A stretch of DNA of 64,000 nucleotides from CAZCTC01 sp964501335 (GTDB taxonomy: Bacteria > Chloroflexota > Anaerolineae > B4-G1 > SLSP01): assembly GCA_964501335.1 (NCBI GenBank), contig CAZCTC010000006.1, positions 109,633 through 173,632 of the forward strand, written 5' to 3'. The notes beneath the pieces are model-generated. The model was not told the DNA's origin. It did no database searches and worked only from the letters and a program-made list of their open reading frames with translations. Every line of letters begins with the position of its first letter. Positions within the stretch are counted from its first letter, which is position 1. Both the position numbers and the translations under genes were made by a program. Below, piece after piece: positions 35,848 through 44,801 of this stretch.

Positions 35848-36327
35848 TCATTCATTATCAGAGGGTATCAATCGGAAAATAATTTCTCCAAGGATGGAAC
35901 AGAGTAATACCGTTCCAAACAGGGTTGAATATACGCTGCCTGCCATAACGGACATGCCGCCGGCCCATAGGAATCCTTTGGCAAATGAGTTAAAAAAAAG
36001 GGATAAAAGAAATCCTAATACATAAATCATTCCAGCCATAGAGAAGCACATGTACATGGTTTCCCTTATTGGAAAAGGGGGCGGAGTACTTTGATGTTTA
36101 TCCTCAAAAGTAAACCCGCTTAAAACAAACGGAAGAAAAATAATGCCGACTACAGCGGCAACAAGGAATCTCGGACAGGCAGCCTGGGCTAAAGTTTCCA
36201 TAAACCAGCCTTGCACGGCATCCGGCTTCAAGATAAACCACGCCGGTATTATTCCGCTGAACATCACGGTCAAGCCGATCAGCAAAGAGAAAAATGTGGA
36301 TATGAAAAATGAGAGTCTGTGTTTCAT
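35848..36327 (-). CDS. Membrane protein of unknown function
   Basis: 159 residues with about four hydrophobic segments (8-32, 52-72, 90-112 and 122-150). Start MKHRLSFFISTFFSLLIGL. It sits six bases downstream of the SUKH-3 gene and probably forms an operon with it. AT-rich composition is shared with the neighbours. It may be a membrane immunity protein, by context only. Confidence 0.55.
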   Translation of the reverse strand: MKHRLSFFISTFFSLLIGLTVMFSGIIPAWFILKPDAVQGWFMETLAQAACPRFLVAAVVGIIFLPFVLSGFTFEDKHQSTPPPFPIRETMYMCFSMAGMIYVLGFLLSLFFNSFAKGFLWAGGMSVMAGSVYSTLFGTVLLCSILGEIIFRLIPSDNE

Positions 36328-36333
36328 TGAATA

Positions 36334-36837
36334 TCAAATATATTCGTTCGGAAAAATTAAGGCCATAGGAGTCGCAATCTCTTTAATTTTCTTTCCGGCC
36401 CACATTGCCTCTAGAAAACCTTCTATTCTTTCACCTGTAAATATTACATCATCCGGAACAATGTAATAGATTCTGCCGCTTTCGCTTATTAATAGATAGG
36501 CAGTGGAATCAAACATCTCACCTAAAGGAAAAAGCGCTTCATTAAAAAACTTCTTATAGCCAAAAAAATCTTCACAAGTACCATCAACTAACAATGGATT
36601 GAATTCTAAATTAACATGCCTGCCCCCATAAGTATCCGTTCCTATATATTTTAATCCTCCAAATTCCAGCAAGGCAATTCTCGCTTCGTCAAAAATTTCA
36701 AGCCCTCTTTTGGTGACAAGTTGTCCTATCCAGGAAATTAATAAATCTTGGGCTGTTCTTCCAGGATACCATCCCATACTTTCTAATTTTTCTTGCACAA
36801 CGGACGGAAATCTCATTGGATTACCCCAGTCAATCAA
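36334..36837 (-). CDS. SUKH-3 family immunity-like protein
   Basis: 167 residues. The order of conserved features matches SUKH-3: VQEKLESMGWYPGR near the start, ARIALLEFGGLKYIG near residue 55, LEFNPLLVDG near 75, FPLGEMFDSTAYLLISESGRIYYI near 105-125, and EGFLEAMWAGKKI at the end. SUKH-3 proteins neutralise toxins of polymorphic toxin systems. The gene lies between two MITE-like repeats with no toxin gene attached. Confidence 0.75.
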   Translation of the reverse strand: MIDWGNPMRFPSVVQEKLESMGWYPGRTAQDLLISWIGQLVTKRGLEIFDEARIALLEFGGLKYIGTDTYGGRHVNLEFNPLLVDGTCEDFFGYKKFFNEALFPLGEMFDSTAYLLISESGRIYYIVPDDVIFTGERIEGFLEAMWAGKKIKEIATPMALIFPNEYI

Positions 36838-36975
36838 ACTTTCAAAGATTCACTGTTGAATATAAGCGAAGCGACAATGAGTGCTTTTTTATTCATTGCT
36901 ATACCCCCCTGAACTTTGGGTTCTATAATCGAAGTTGATTGAGGATGAGGACTTTCGCTTGAGCTCATCCCCGTG

Positions 36976-37364
36976 AAAAAGTGAAACCTCTGAAACTTTC
37001 GTTGTAGAAAAAAAGTTTCTACACTCCACTTTCGCCAAATGTTGGCATATGAAAGTTACGAAAGTTTCACTTTTTGGGACAGAGCCCCCCCGCGTCCCTG
37101 ATAACGCTTCATGGGCCCTCACCCCCTGCCCCCTCTCCCTTATTTTGTCGTACCGTAACGCCGCGATGCTATCTGATGCGTTGTTAAGTTCCCTGGCCCG
37201 CCATCTCACAGGGAGAGGGGGAGCAAATCCGGCTTCCCCCTCCCGCCTGGTGCGCGCTTCAACTGAAATTCAAATCGAGATCAATCGTGCCGGCCCCCTG
37301 AAAACAAAACAAGGGGGAGGGGGAGGGGGAGTGAGGGGGTGAGGGCTCCACGGTTTCACTTTTT
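36976..37364. repeat. MITE-like repeat, copy 2
   Basis: 389 bases with perfect 13-base terminal inverted repeats (AAAAAGTGAAACC / GGTTTCACTTTTT). Highly similar to 34791-35183. An internal GAAAGTTTCACTTTTT makes a second, nested inverted pair with the left end. Found between the SUKH-3 gene and the ISL3 element; no coding content. Confidence 0.82.
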
Positions 37365-37370
37365 GGGCGA

Positions 37371-37475
37371 AGCCCCCGCGTCCCTGATAACGCTTCATGG
37401 GCCCTCACCCCCTGCCCCCTCTCCCTTATCTTGTCGTACCGTAATGCCGCGATTCTATCTAATACGTTGTTAAGT
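37371..37475. repeat. Partial third copy of the MITE-like repeat
   Basis: Begins with the internal phrase CCCCCGCGTCCCTGATAACG and continues through CGTACCGTAATGCCGCGATT to TACGTTGTTAAG. It is cut off there, just before the nested insertion elements. Tandem to copy 2. Confidence 0.75.
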
Positions 37476-37480
37476 GTTTT

Positions 37481-37495
37481 TGTCAAGCGAAAATT
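37481..37495. mobile_element. Left arm of a palindrome split by the ISL3 element
   Basis: TGTCAAGCGAAAATT. With the ISL3 element removed, this arm and 39273-39294 form a palindrome (TGTCAAGCGA ... TCGCTTGACA). The right arm, read on the minus strand, matches the insertion-element end at 63947 for 16 bases, so the palindrome is probably made of fragments of such ends. Confidence 0.5.
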
Positions 37496-39272
37496 GGCTC
37501 TTCCGCAAATTCCGTGAAAATCAGGCTGTTGGGTTTCCAATGACCCGAGCCCGGAGCAGTTCAAACCCGGCTCGCCCATACATTTGGCGTTTGATCATTT
37601 TTAAGCGATTGACTTGCCCTTCAGTTTGCCCATTACTCCAGGGCAGCTCTAAAGCGGCGGTAATCGCCGCCTTATCCCAACTCAAACTACGAGCAAAGCT
37701 GCTCAGCTCAGGAATCTCATAGGTTTTCACGGCTTTGATCCAGGACTCCAAAGCTTTGGAAAAGCGTTCTCGGACGATGCGCAGGAAAGTTTGTCCGAAA
37801 TGATAGGCCTGGCGAACCACTGGGCTTACTTCCAACATTCGATCCAAAGCGGCCTTTCTTTCTGGCATAAGAGATTGGGGATCATCCAACAAAAGCCAGA
37901 CGGCCCGGTGGACAGACCAAGGATGTGGAACCGGGGAACGCAGGATCGAGAGGATTGGAGAAGACCCAGAGGGTGCTGGAATGGGATCGTCTTGTTTACG
38001 CTTACGAGCGGCCCAACCACTCAGGAGAGTGCGGGATCCCTGGTAGCCCCGCTTCAGAATCTCTCGATAGAGTCCTGTGCCATTGTGATATCCAGCTTGC
38101 CATCGTTGCTCTAAGTACGATAGATAAGGGTCCAGCAAGCTGGGCTTTTTCCGCCGGCGTGCCATTTCGGGAAAACCTTCTGATTTCAGATAGCGCCGTA
38201 CCGTTCCCATAGCGATCCCGAGTTGATGAACAATTTCCTTAAGAGTTAACCCTTGTTTTCGCAATTCCACCACCTCCTCATAACGCGTTAATCGTTTTTC
38301 TCGGGTTACCTGTTTTCGTTGTTCGGTTTTGAGGAGCAACGGAGGTGAGGAAAGCGTTTCACTCTCCGATGGAACCAGATTCGGGGCAAGTGAAACCGGT
38401 CCATTGCCCGCCGCGGTTAAACAAACGCGGTTTTGCTCCAGCAAATGTTCCAAAGTATCTTTTAAGTTGCGCATTAAATGCCAGCGATCGGCAACTTGAA
38501 TTGCCGTAGGGGCTCCTAAACTGACCCCTTCAATATATTCGGCTCCCCGATCGCGGCTGACTATTTCCACCTCCGGGTGGGCTTGCAGCCAGGCACTGAT
38601 ATTTTCCACGGATCGATCCGGGAGCAAATCGATGACCTGATGGCGTTCCAGGTCGACCAAAATGGTGCCATAGCGCAATCCTTTGCGCCAGGCCCAGTCA
38701 TCAATCCCAATGACTCGGGGCGGAGGAGCTTTTTCGACAGGGAGAGTTTTCACTAAACGTAACAACGTATCGCTACTCAACGGCATCCCCAAAGTCTGGA
38801 GTTCGCGGGCGCCCGCTTCTCCGCCCAGGGCCAGACCAATTTGCCGTTGTTGGAACGCTAAACGCCGGGTTTTTCGCGCATAAGGATTGAGAAAAGTCGG
38901 AAAGCGTTCGGCAAAGGTACATCGTTTACAATTATCATTATCACAAAACAGCCGCCGAACTTCAAGTTTCAGTTGAAGACACTTCCCAGTTACAGCAAGA
39001 TCGGCAACTATCCGATCGTAACGGCTATGTTCACGTTGAGAAGGTTGCAGACACAACGGACAGAAGGCCGGGGCCGGGAGACGAATGTGAACTTTCAAGA
39101 CCCCAGGGTTTCCTTCCGGATTGATTTCCTCCAGCTCTAAAACGTTTCCATCCGGCAAAATGAGGGTGGCTAATAAGTTGAGCATCGGAACAAACTCCTG
39201 GGTGAGAAATTCGAAGCTCTATTATACTGACGTTCTTCAATGGTTGATTTTCACGGAATTTGCGGAAGATCC
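37496..39272 (-). mobile_element. ISL3-family insertion sequence
   Basis: 1777 bases bounded by 28-base inverted repeats starting GGCTCTTCCGC (37496-37523) and GGATCTTCCGC (complement of 39245-39272), differing at one base. GGCTCTT-type ends are typical of ISL3. Target duplication is unclear: only AAATT matches on both sides, against the usual eight bases. Confidence 0.85.
37521..39185 (-). CDS. ISL3-family transposase
   Basis: 554 residues. The N-terminal zinc-finger segment has CPLCLQPSQREHSRYDR and CDNDNCKRCTFAERFP. An ISL3-type DDE domain starts with VIGIDDWAWRKGLRYGTILVDLERH (about 165-195; first Asp in GIDDWA). The second Asp is in EIVSRDRGAEY (about 225) and the Glu falls in the C-terminal region (LPWSNGQTEGQVNRLKMIKRQMYGRAGF). 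The chain is full length and appears intact. It is flanked closely by the element's inverted repeats, so the copy could be active. Confidence 0.93.
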   Translation of the reverse strand: MLNLLATLILPDGNVLELEEINPEGNPGVLKVHIRLPAPAFCPLCLQPSQREHSRYDRIVADLAVTGKCLQLKLEVRRLFCDNDNCKRCTFAERFPTFLNPYARKTRRLAFQQRQIGLALGGEAGARELQTLGMPLSSDTLLRLVKTLPVEKAPPPRVIGIDDWAWRKGLRYGTILVDLERHQVIDLLPDRSVENISAWLQAHPEVEIVSRDRGAEYIEGVSLGAPTAIQVADRWHLMRNLKDTLEHLLEQNRVCLTAAGNGPVSLAPNLVPSESETLSSPPLLLKTEQRKQVTREKRLTRYEEVVELRKQGLTLKEIVHQLGIAMGTVRRYLKSEGFPEMARRRKKPSLLDPYLSYLEQRWQAGYHNGTGLYREILKRGYQGSRTLLSGWAARKRKQDDPIPAPSGSSPILSILRSPVPHPWSVHRAVWLLLDDPQSLMPERKAALDRMLEVSPVVRQAYHFGQTFLRIVRERFSKALESWIKAVKTYEIPELSSFARSLSWDKAAITAALELPWSNGQTEGQVNRLKMIKRQMYGRAGFELLRARVIGNPTA

Positions 39273-39294
39273 AAATTATAGTTGTCGCTTGACA
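39273..39294. mobile_element. Right arm of the split palindrome, matching an insertion-element end
   Basis: Read on the minus strand, this is TGTCAAGCGACAACTATAAT and continues TT. The first 16 bases equal those at 63947-63962. It directly abuts the truncated integrase gene, so an older insertion probably cut that gene before ISL3 arrived. Confidence 0.5.
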
Positions 39295-39310
39295 TGCGAC
39301 CCGTTTTTTA

Positions 39311-39430
39311 CGCGACGGCGGGGATCTGGCTACGTTACGGGATCTGCTGGGGCATGAAAATCTGGTAACGACTTCGCGCTACCTGCACGCCGACGCGGCC
39401 CGGGTCCAGGAAATGGTGGAGAGGTTGTAA
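39311..39430 (+). pseudogene. C-terminal remnant of a tyrosine recombinase/integrase
   Basis: Reading from 39311 gives 39 residues and a stop: RDGGDLATLRDLLGHENLVT followed by TSRYLHADAARVQEMVERL. This has the conserved His of LGHxxLxTT and the catalytic Tyr of RYLH, the normal C-terminal end of a XerC/D-type integrase. The rest of the gene is missing, replaced by insertion-element debris. It marks a former integration event at this site. Confidence 0.85.
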
Positions 39431-39488
39431 AGCGGCGACCCTTCACTATAATCAACCCATCCTGATTCAAGAATAGATTACCAATACC

Positions 39489-40757
39489 ATGAACACAATC
39501 ACCGAGATCATCCATGAATTGAACAGCCCGGATAAACAAACTCAAGATGCCGCCCGACGCCGGCTGTCTGAATTGAGCAAGTCCGGCTTATCCCTGGAGG
39601 ACGGGGTAATTGCACTCCAGGGAGCGGCCACGCCATTCCCTCCCGCCGATTGGTGGTGGACGGATCCGGGAGCCGATCTGATCTATGCGGCCAAGAAATC
39701 GCCCCACCCCGAATACATTTCCGCGATTGCGGAAAACTTCTCCGCCTATAGCCGCTATGCCAAAGCCGCCGCCCTCTCCCTGCTGATAGAACTGCCGTCC
39801 CGGGAAGCCGCTCTGGCCTATATGGATCTTTTACATCGCTACGCTCGCCAAAACGAGATCGACCATCTGGCGCTGATGCCGCTCCAGGAATCTCCCCGTT
39901 TTCCGGAGATTTTCTTTCCGGATTTATTGGATTACCTCGATCTTCCTCATTTTTCCAGCGATATCGGACTGCTGTTGTTATGCTATTTACAGAAACATCT
40001 GGTGTCCCCCCAAACCATTCTCCCCTATCTGGATGCCCTTCTGGAAATTTACCAGGAATCCGCAAAACAACTCCCGGCCCAAACGCAGGCATTCCAAAGC
40101 TCCTGGCTGTGGGAAGAATCCTATCTGGACGCCCGAAACCTGGCCGCCCTTTGCCTGGATCTGCTCAGCTACTTCTCCGATTCCCGGATCGCTTTGATTT
40201 TTCAACGCGCTCTGGAATTCTCCGACCCTCGTCTGAAATACTTCGCGGTCCTGGGGCTGTTGCGCCAGGGAAAGACAATCGATGCCGAAGCCTGCCGGGC
40301 CGTCGCCGCTTCCGCTGAAATGCGCTGCTACTTTTTCGAGGAATTAAATCGCCTGGGACGGCCGGAACTCTTTCCGCCAGAATTTCGCACCCAGGCCGCG
40401 CTGGCCGAATCGGCAATAGTCAACTGGTTGATTTTTCCGACCGAGTTGGGCAGGCCTCCGGACGAAATCGAACTGATGAAAACCATCTCGCTCGACACAA
40501 AGACGGCAGACGGCGTGATCGACTATTATATTTTTCGCTTCCGCACGTTGCCGCCCCACGAAATGTCCGCGGAAGGTTGGATGGCCGGCATTGCCGGGCC
40601 CTTCATCCGCAGCGAGGAACCCACAACCCGATCTTATGGTGAGACCTTCAGCGCGTTCGATCCCTGGGACTCCCGCTCTCCGGAAGAGCATCTGGGCGAA
40701 ATACAGGAAGTTATCGAAAGGTTCCGGCACTATCGGAAAATAAAGCAAAGCAGGTAA
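39489..40757 (+). CDS. HEAT-like helical repeat protein, unknown function
   Basis: 422 residues, acidic and alpha-helical, with paired helices resembling HEAT repeats (for example LKYFAVLGLLRQGKTIDAEAC). The N-terminus is MNTITEIIHELNSPDKQTQD and the C-terminus ends ERFRHYRKIKQSR. No catalytic motif or signal peptide is seen. A 5'-truncated, frameshifted copy lies at 62901-63583, nearly identical over the shared part. The gene precedes a strong terminator. Proteins of this kind occur among immunity-gene runs, so an immunity role is possible but not shown. Confidence 0.65.
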   Translation: MNTITEIIHELNSPDKQTQDAARRRLSELSKSGLSLEDGVIALQGAATPFPPADWWWTDPGADLIYAAKKSPHPEYISAIAENFSAYSRYAKAAALSLLIELPSREAALAYMDLLHRYARQNEIDHLALMPLQESPRFPEIFFPDLLDYLDLPHFSSDIGLLLLCYLQKHLVSPQTILPYLDALLEIYQESAKQLPAQTQAFQSSWLWEESYLDARNLAALCLDLLSYFSDSRIALIFQRALEFSDPRLKYFAVLGLLRQGKTIDAEACRAVAASAEMRCYFFEELNRLGRPELFPPEFRTQAALAESAIVNWLIFPTELGRPPDEIELMKTISLDTKTADGVIDYYIFRFRTLPPHEMSAEGWMAGIAGPFIRSEEPTTRSYGETFSAFDPWDSRSPEEHLGEIQEVIERFRHYRKIKQSR

Positions 40758-40761
40758 AAAC

Positions 40762-40797
40762 AAGCCGGCTGGCGTGTAAATGCCAGCCGGCTTTTTT
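40762..40797. terminator. Bidirectional terminator
   Basis: AAGCCGGCTGGC pairs perfectly with GCCAGCCGGCTT over 12 bases with an eight-base loop, followed by T on the plus strand and by GTTTTTACC on the minus strand. It serves both the HEAT-like gene and the convergent kelch gene. Confidence 0.85.
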
Positions 40798-40847
40798 ATA
40801 CCCAGGACTATCTTTACTCGCTACCTCACAAAAAACAGGGCCGCTAA

Positions 40848-43800
40848 TTATCGTGAACCATCAACTTGCAGGTTATAAGAAGTCACAATCGTGGGATCCA
40901 TTGGCCCTGCGAGAATTTGAAAACTGCTAATCTGCCCTGGGGTAAGATCGGTACTGTTAACATAACTATAATCACAGGCCACCACTTTACCGGCCGCGTT
41001 ATACAAGGTAGCAAGGGCCGTAACAAAGCGGATCGTATTCGGTTCATCATTACGGATCTGACCGATAATACGATAATAAGATGTGCCGTACACACTGCCG
41101 TTATGGGTAGTCGAGACCAGATTAGGGCGTCCACTGCCATCGGACCAATAAGAAACCGCTTCAAAAGTGTAATGGGTCCAGACCGCCGGATTGTCTAACA
41201 GAATAGAAAAACAGGTTTTTTCATAAGGATGCAAATTATCCAGCTGGATATAAGAATAATCCGTAGCTACCAACTGCCCATTGTTGTAAAAATTAACCGC
41301 CACTTTTACAAATCTCAGGTAAGCATTGGAATTATTGTAAACTTCACCCACGACGTAACGGTAAGTACCAACGGCATAAGTGGTATGGTTGTTAAGAACA
41401 CTCACGCCGGCGGGCGGAGCCGGCACATGCGCGGTTTGAATATTACTGGGACTGCTGGCCCCGGTCTCCCCAACGGCTATGACACGATAATAATAGGTGC
41501 CATAGGGCTGATTCGTTATAGACCAGGATTGCTCTCCCCCATTATAAATAGTTCTAGGATTACTAAAGGCGGCATTGGTAGCCTCTTGCAAGAGATACGC
41601 ATTGGCCGAAAACGTTGCGTTCCACGAAACGGTATAATAACCATCCCCATCCGCATTATCAATCGGATTCAAATAGGGGACCCCGGGTGACAAAACCACC
41701 GTAGATTGAGCCACACTCCAATTGCTATTGCCGGTAGGGCCGGTCGCCATCACTCGATAATAATAAGTACCGGCCAGCTTCTGACTAAAATGCATCAAGG
41801 TCTGGTCTCCGCTATAGACCGTTACCGGAGCCTCAAAAGCAGCCGTCCGCGACTCTTGTAAAATATAATGGGTGGCCCGGGCCGAAGCATTCCATATAAC
41901 AGAGAAACTACCATTGCCATCTCCATTATCAATCGGATAAATGCCGGGAGAATCCGGCGCCAGAACGTTAACGGCCTGCACATTGCTCCAGCTCCCATAG
42001 CCCCATTGGTTGTAGCCGCGTACTCGATAATAATAAATCCCAGCCAATTTATTTGTAATTTCACAAGAACTATCCGTAGTATTGCAAACCTCCGCTACAT
42101 TGGCAGTAAACCCGCTATCCCTGGACTCTTGCACATAGTACCTATCCGCCCACCGGGGAGTTTCACTCCAGATAAGCGGATAATTCCCCGAACCAGCATT
42201 GGTAATCGTTGCCAAAACCGGTGGATAAGGTAGAGGCGGCCACCGTCTAAAAACTAACGGCAAATAAACAGCAGAGCGAACGATCAACTGAGCCTGAGTG
42301 GTTTGTTGTAAAGAATCCAGCGTTCCAGTGATTGTCAAAGAATAAAGGCCGACCGGCGTATCCTTTGTTGTAGTAACCCACAGGAGAACCGGTTGTGTCG
42401 TAAGGGTTTCCGAAGCAATCAAAGAATACAAAGTGCCGGGAGGCAAAGCCCCCACCTGAAATGCTATCGGTAAAGTAAGACCCGGCGTAGTCGAGACCTC
42501 AATTGTATAAGTGGTCACCCGGTTTTGATAAACGCTGCGTAATCCAGGCGTTATCTGCATCGTCAGATGAGCGGGGAAAATGGTCAGAGTTGCCGGACCC
42601 GTTCCGGTTAACCCATCAGTCTCCGCCCAAACAGTAAAAGGATGCGTCCCTGTGACAGTACCCAAGGTAGTGGTAATAAACAAAAAAGCCGTCTGATCCA
42701 GGGATGTGATCGTCGGTTGCAGACTATAAGCAACCTCCGGCAATCCCTCTACCCTTAAACGCACAGGGGGCGTCACACCAGGAGAGGCCATTGCCGCAAT
42801 GGTATACACTGTGGATTGGTTTTGATACACGGTGTGCAAAGCCGGGGTAATCAAAACGGACAAAGCCGGCGGCAATACCCGAACCGTCATAGAAACAGCT
42901 TTCGTGACCGGAAGCAAGGCATTCTCCGTGGAAACGACCGCGTCACCGCGTAAGCTTATTTCATAATCACCACTGATAACTGAAGGCGCAACGTCTAGAG
43001 TCAACCACCCCATCGAATTGGACCCGATGGGATTCGGCGTAAAGCCCACACTCATACCCTGGGGAATCTCAGACCAGGTCATGGTGATAGGGGTGGTTAA
43101 AGACGGCGTCATCGCCAATAAAACGCTATAACTTACGGTTGTATTTGGAAAAACCGTCCATACCCCATCAACCGGAATAATCTCTAAAGTCGGAGATTCA
43201 ATTAACAGCGTCAGGGGGATCGTTACGGTAACCATCTCATTGCCCGCCCTCACTGTAAACGGATACAAACCTACTGGAACATCGCCTTGCAGGTCCAGCT
43301 CCAAAAGACTACTTACCGGAGGAGTGACAACGGTTGTCGAAGAAAACTGAGCATTCACCCCCAAAGGAAGACCTTCTACGGTTAAACTCAAAGGAAAGGC
43401 CGCTCCAACAATCGTCAATGAATACATTGCCGTCTGCCCCGGCAGCACTTTCAAGGTGCCCGGCGTTATACTCATTTCTACAAAACAATATTCCCAGGTA
43501 TCGCTATACACCATATTCCCCGAACCATGCCCCCCAAACAACAGCAGGCTGTGTCGGCTATCATAGGCTAAAGAATGATAGTAACGGGCCGGAGGCGCCA
43601 TAAGGGGAACAAGAGGTTGCCAGCTTATACCATCCCATTCCCAGGTATCACTCAGGATTCCATGATTACCTTCGCCCCCAAAAAGGAGCACCTTTTCGCG
43701 GGTATAATCATAAGCCATGCCCATCCGACGTCGGGCCGGAGGTGTTACCTCAGAAAATTTCTGAATCCACTGATTTCCATCCCATTCCCAGGTATCACTC

Positions 43801-44555
43801 AGATTTCCGGAATCATTGGAGCCCCCAAAAAGCACCACCCGTTGACGATGAGCATCATAAGCCATGCCCGCATGCGCCCGGGAAGCCGGAGCAATCACGG
43901 GAGAACGTTGAATCCAGGTATTACCGTCATATTGCCAGGTGTCACTCATAAACCTATTGCTGTATCCACCAAAAAGTAGGGTTTTATGATTAAAAGAATC
44001 ATAAGCCAATTTGCCGCCGGTTCTTCCCCCTACACCTTCAGTCAGAACTCTTGTCCAGGAAATACCATTCCATTCCCAGGTATCTACCGGCCATCCGCCG
44101 TCAAATCCCCCGTATAAAACGGTACGTTGCCGGTCACTATCATAGGCCAGAGCATGATCAAATCTGGCTGAAGGCAATGGGATAGAGAGATATTCAATCC
44201 ATTCACTCCCATTCCATTCCCACATTTCATCAAGCCGGTTATTACTCGCATCCACGCCACCCAATAAAACCGTTCGACCTCGTTGTTCATCATACGCCAG
44301 CCCATAAGTAAAACGTCCGGAAGGGCCGCCGGTTAAAGAAATAGGACGCCAGAAAAACACCGTCGCAGAAACCCCCGATATAGAAGGTGATTTTACCGGT
44401 GCGCTAACATCGAAATCGAGCGAAAAGTGCCCTCTGTCTTTAATCGACATTCCATGGCCTATAGCCTGAACCGCCCCCGGAAAAGAATTCACAACAATAG
44501 TTAAGATCAGGCCTAATCCTACAGCCAGCCAGATTCTTGAAAATGATGATTTCAT
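40848..44555 (-). CDS. Secreted kelch / Ig-like / fibronectin-like protein
   Basis: 1235 residues from the ATG at 44555, which follows AAAAGGGGG; the frame opens earlier but this start gives a clear signal peptide (IWLAVGLGLILTIVVNS). Kelch repeats at about 55-370 recur with the phrase YDSxRxxxxLFGGxxxxxxSDTWEWDGxxW. Four Ig-like segments of about 95 residues follow (about 375-785; PGLTLPIAFQVGALPPGT). Near residue 790 is SAVYLPLVFRRWPP. Then come three fibronectin-III-like repeats with GTYYYRVxAxGxxG and two closing FxLYD-like segments. It is an exported adhesive or recognition protein with no enzyme motif. In the duplicated locus at 63.6 kb the corresponding stretch is absent, so this gene is a discrete inserted or deleted cargo. 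Confidence 0.82.
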   Translation of the reverse strand: MKSSFSRIWLAVGLGLILTIVVNSFPGAVQAIGHGMSIKDRGHFSLDFDVSAPVKSPSISGVSATVFFWRPISLTGGPSGRFTYGLAYDEQRGRTVLLGGVDASNNRLDEMWEWNGSEWIEYLSIPLPSARFDHALAYDSDRQRTVLYGGFDGGWPVDTWEWNGISWTRVLTEGVGGRTGGKLAYDSFNHKTLLFGGYSNRFMSDTWQYDGNTWIQRSPVIAPASRAHAGMAYDAHRQRVVLFGGSNDSGNLSDTWEWDGNQWIQKFSEVTPPARRRMGMAYDYTREKVLLFGGEGNHGILSDTWEWDGISWQPLVPLMAPPARYYHSLAYDSRHSLLLFGGHGSGNMVYSDTWEYCFVEMSITPGTLKVLPGQTAMYSLTIVGAAFPLSLTVEGLPLGVNAQFSSTTVVTPPVSSLLELDLQGDVPVGLYPFTVRAGNEMVTVTIPLTLLIESPTLEIIPVDGVWTVFPNTTVSYSVLLAMTPSLTTPITMTWSEIPQGMSVGFTPNPIGSNSMGWLTLDVAPSVISGDYEISLRGDAVVSTENALLPVTKAVSMTVRVLPPALSVLITPALHTVYQNQSTVYTIAAMASPGVTPPVRLRVEGLPEVAYSLQPTITSLDQTAFLFITTTLGTVTGTHPFTVWAETDGLTGTGPATLTIFPAHLTMQITPGLRSVYQNRVTTYTIEVSTTPGLTLPIAFQVGALPPGTLYSLIASETLTTQPVLLWVTTTKDTPVGLYSLTITGTLDSLQQTTQAQLIVRSAVYLPLVFRRWPPLPYPPVLATITNAGSGNYPLIWSETPRWADRYYVQESRDSGFTANVAEVCNTTDSSCEITNKLAGIYYYRVRGYNQWGYGSWSNVQAVNVLAPDSPGIYPIDNGDGNGSFSVIWNASARATHYILQESRTAAFEAPVTVYSGDQTLMHFSQKLAGTYYYRVMATGPTGNSNWSVAQSTVVLSPGVPYLNPIDNADGDGYYTVSWNATFSANAYLLQEATNAAFSNPRTIYNGGEQSWSITNQPYGTYYYRVIAVGETGASSPSNIQTAHVPAPPAGVSVLNNHTTYAVGTYRYVVGEVYNNSNAYLRFVKVAVNFYNNGQLVATDYSYIQLDNLHPYEKTCFSILLDNPAVWTHYTFEAVSYWSDGSGRPNLVSTTHNGSVYGTSYYRIIGQIRNDEPNTIRFVTALATLYNAAGKVVACDYSYVNSTDLTPGQISSFQILAGPMDPTIVTSYNLQVDGSR

Positions 44556-44703
44556 TGCTGCCCCCTTTTCTAATAAATGTTTTCTCAAACCGAAGCGGGA
44601 CCCAAAAATCAACAGAAGAGGTCTACCAGAGGAAAATGACGCGCTAATAATAGCTTAGCGTAATTCACAAAGCGCGCAAATATGCATGTTGTAATTTCTC
44701 CCA

Positions 44704-44732
44704 TTGACACCCCCTCTTCCCAGACGTACAAT
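44704..44732 (+). promoter_or_regulatory. Strong sigma-70 promoter before an immediate hairpin
   Basis: A perfect TTGACA (44704-44709) and TACAAT (44727-44732) are 17 bases apart. The predicted transcript would begin at about 44739, directly at the terminator hairpin 44741-44777. The pair is kept in the duplicate at 63623-63651 (TGGACA, TACAAT). Confidence 0.75.
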
Positions 44733-44740
44733 AAAAGAGA

Positions 44741-44777
44741 AGTCCCACGCGAATCTCCTATCGCGTGGGACTTTTTT
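44741..44777 (+). terminator. Leader hairpin with T-run (copy 1)
   Basis: AGTCCCACGCGA (44741-44752) pairs perfectly with TCGCGTGGGACT (44761-44772), followed by T-rich sequence. Its position at the predicted transcript start suggests a leader attenuator or a very short RNA rather than an ordinary end-of-gene terminator. Confidence 0.75.
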
Positions 44778-44801
44778 GTTCCCACCGGAAAGGTGTGAAC
44801 G

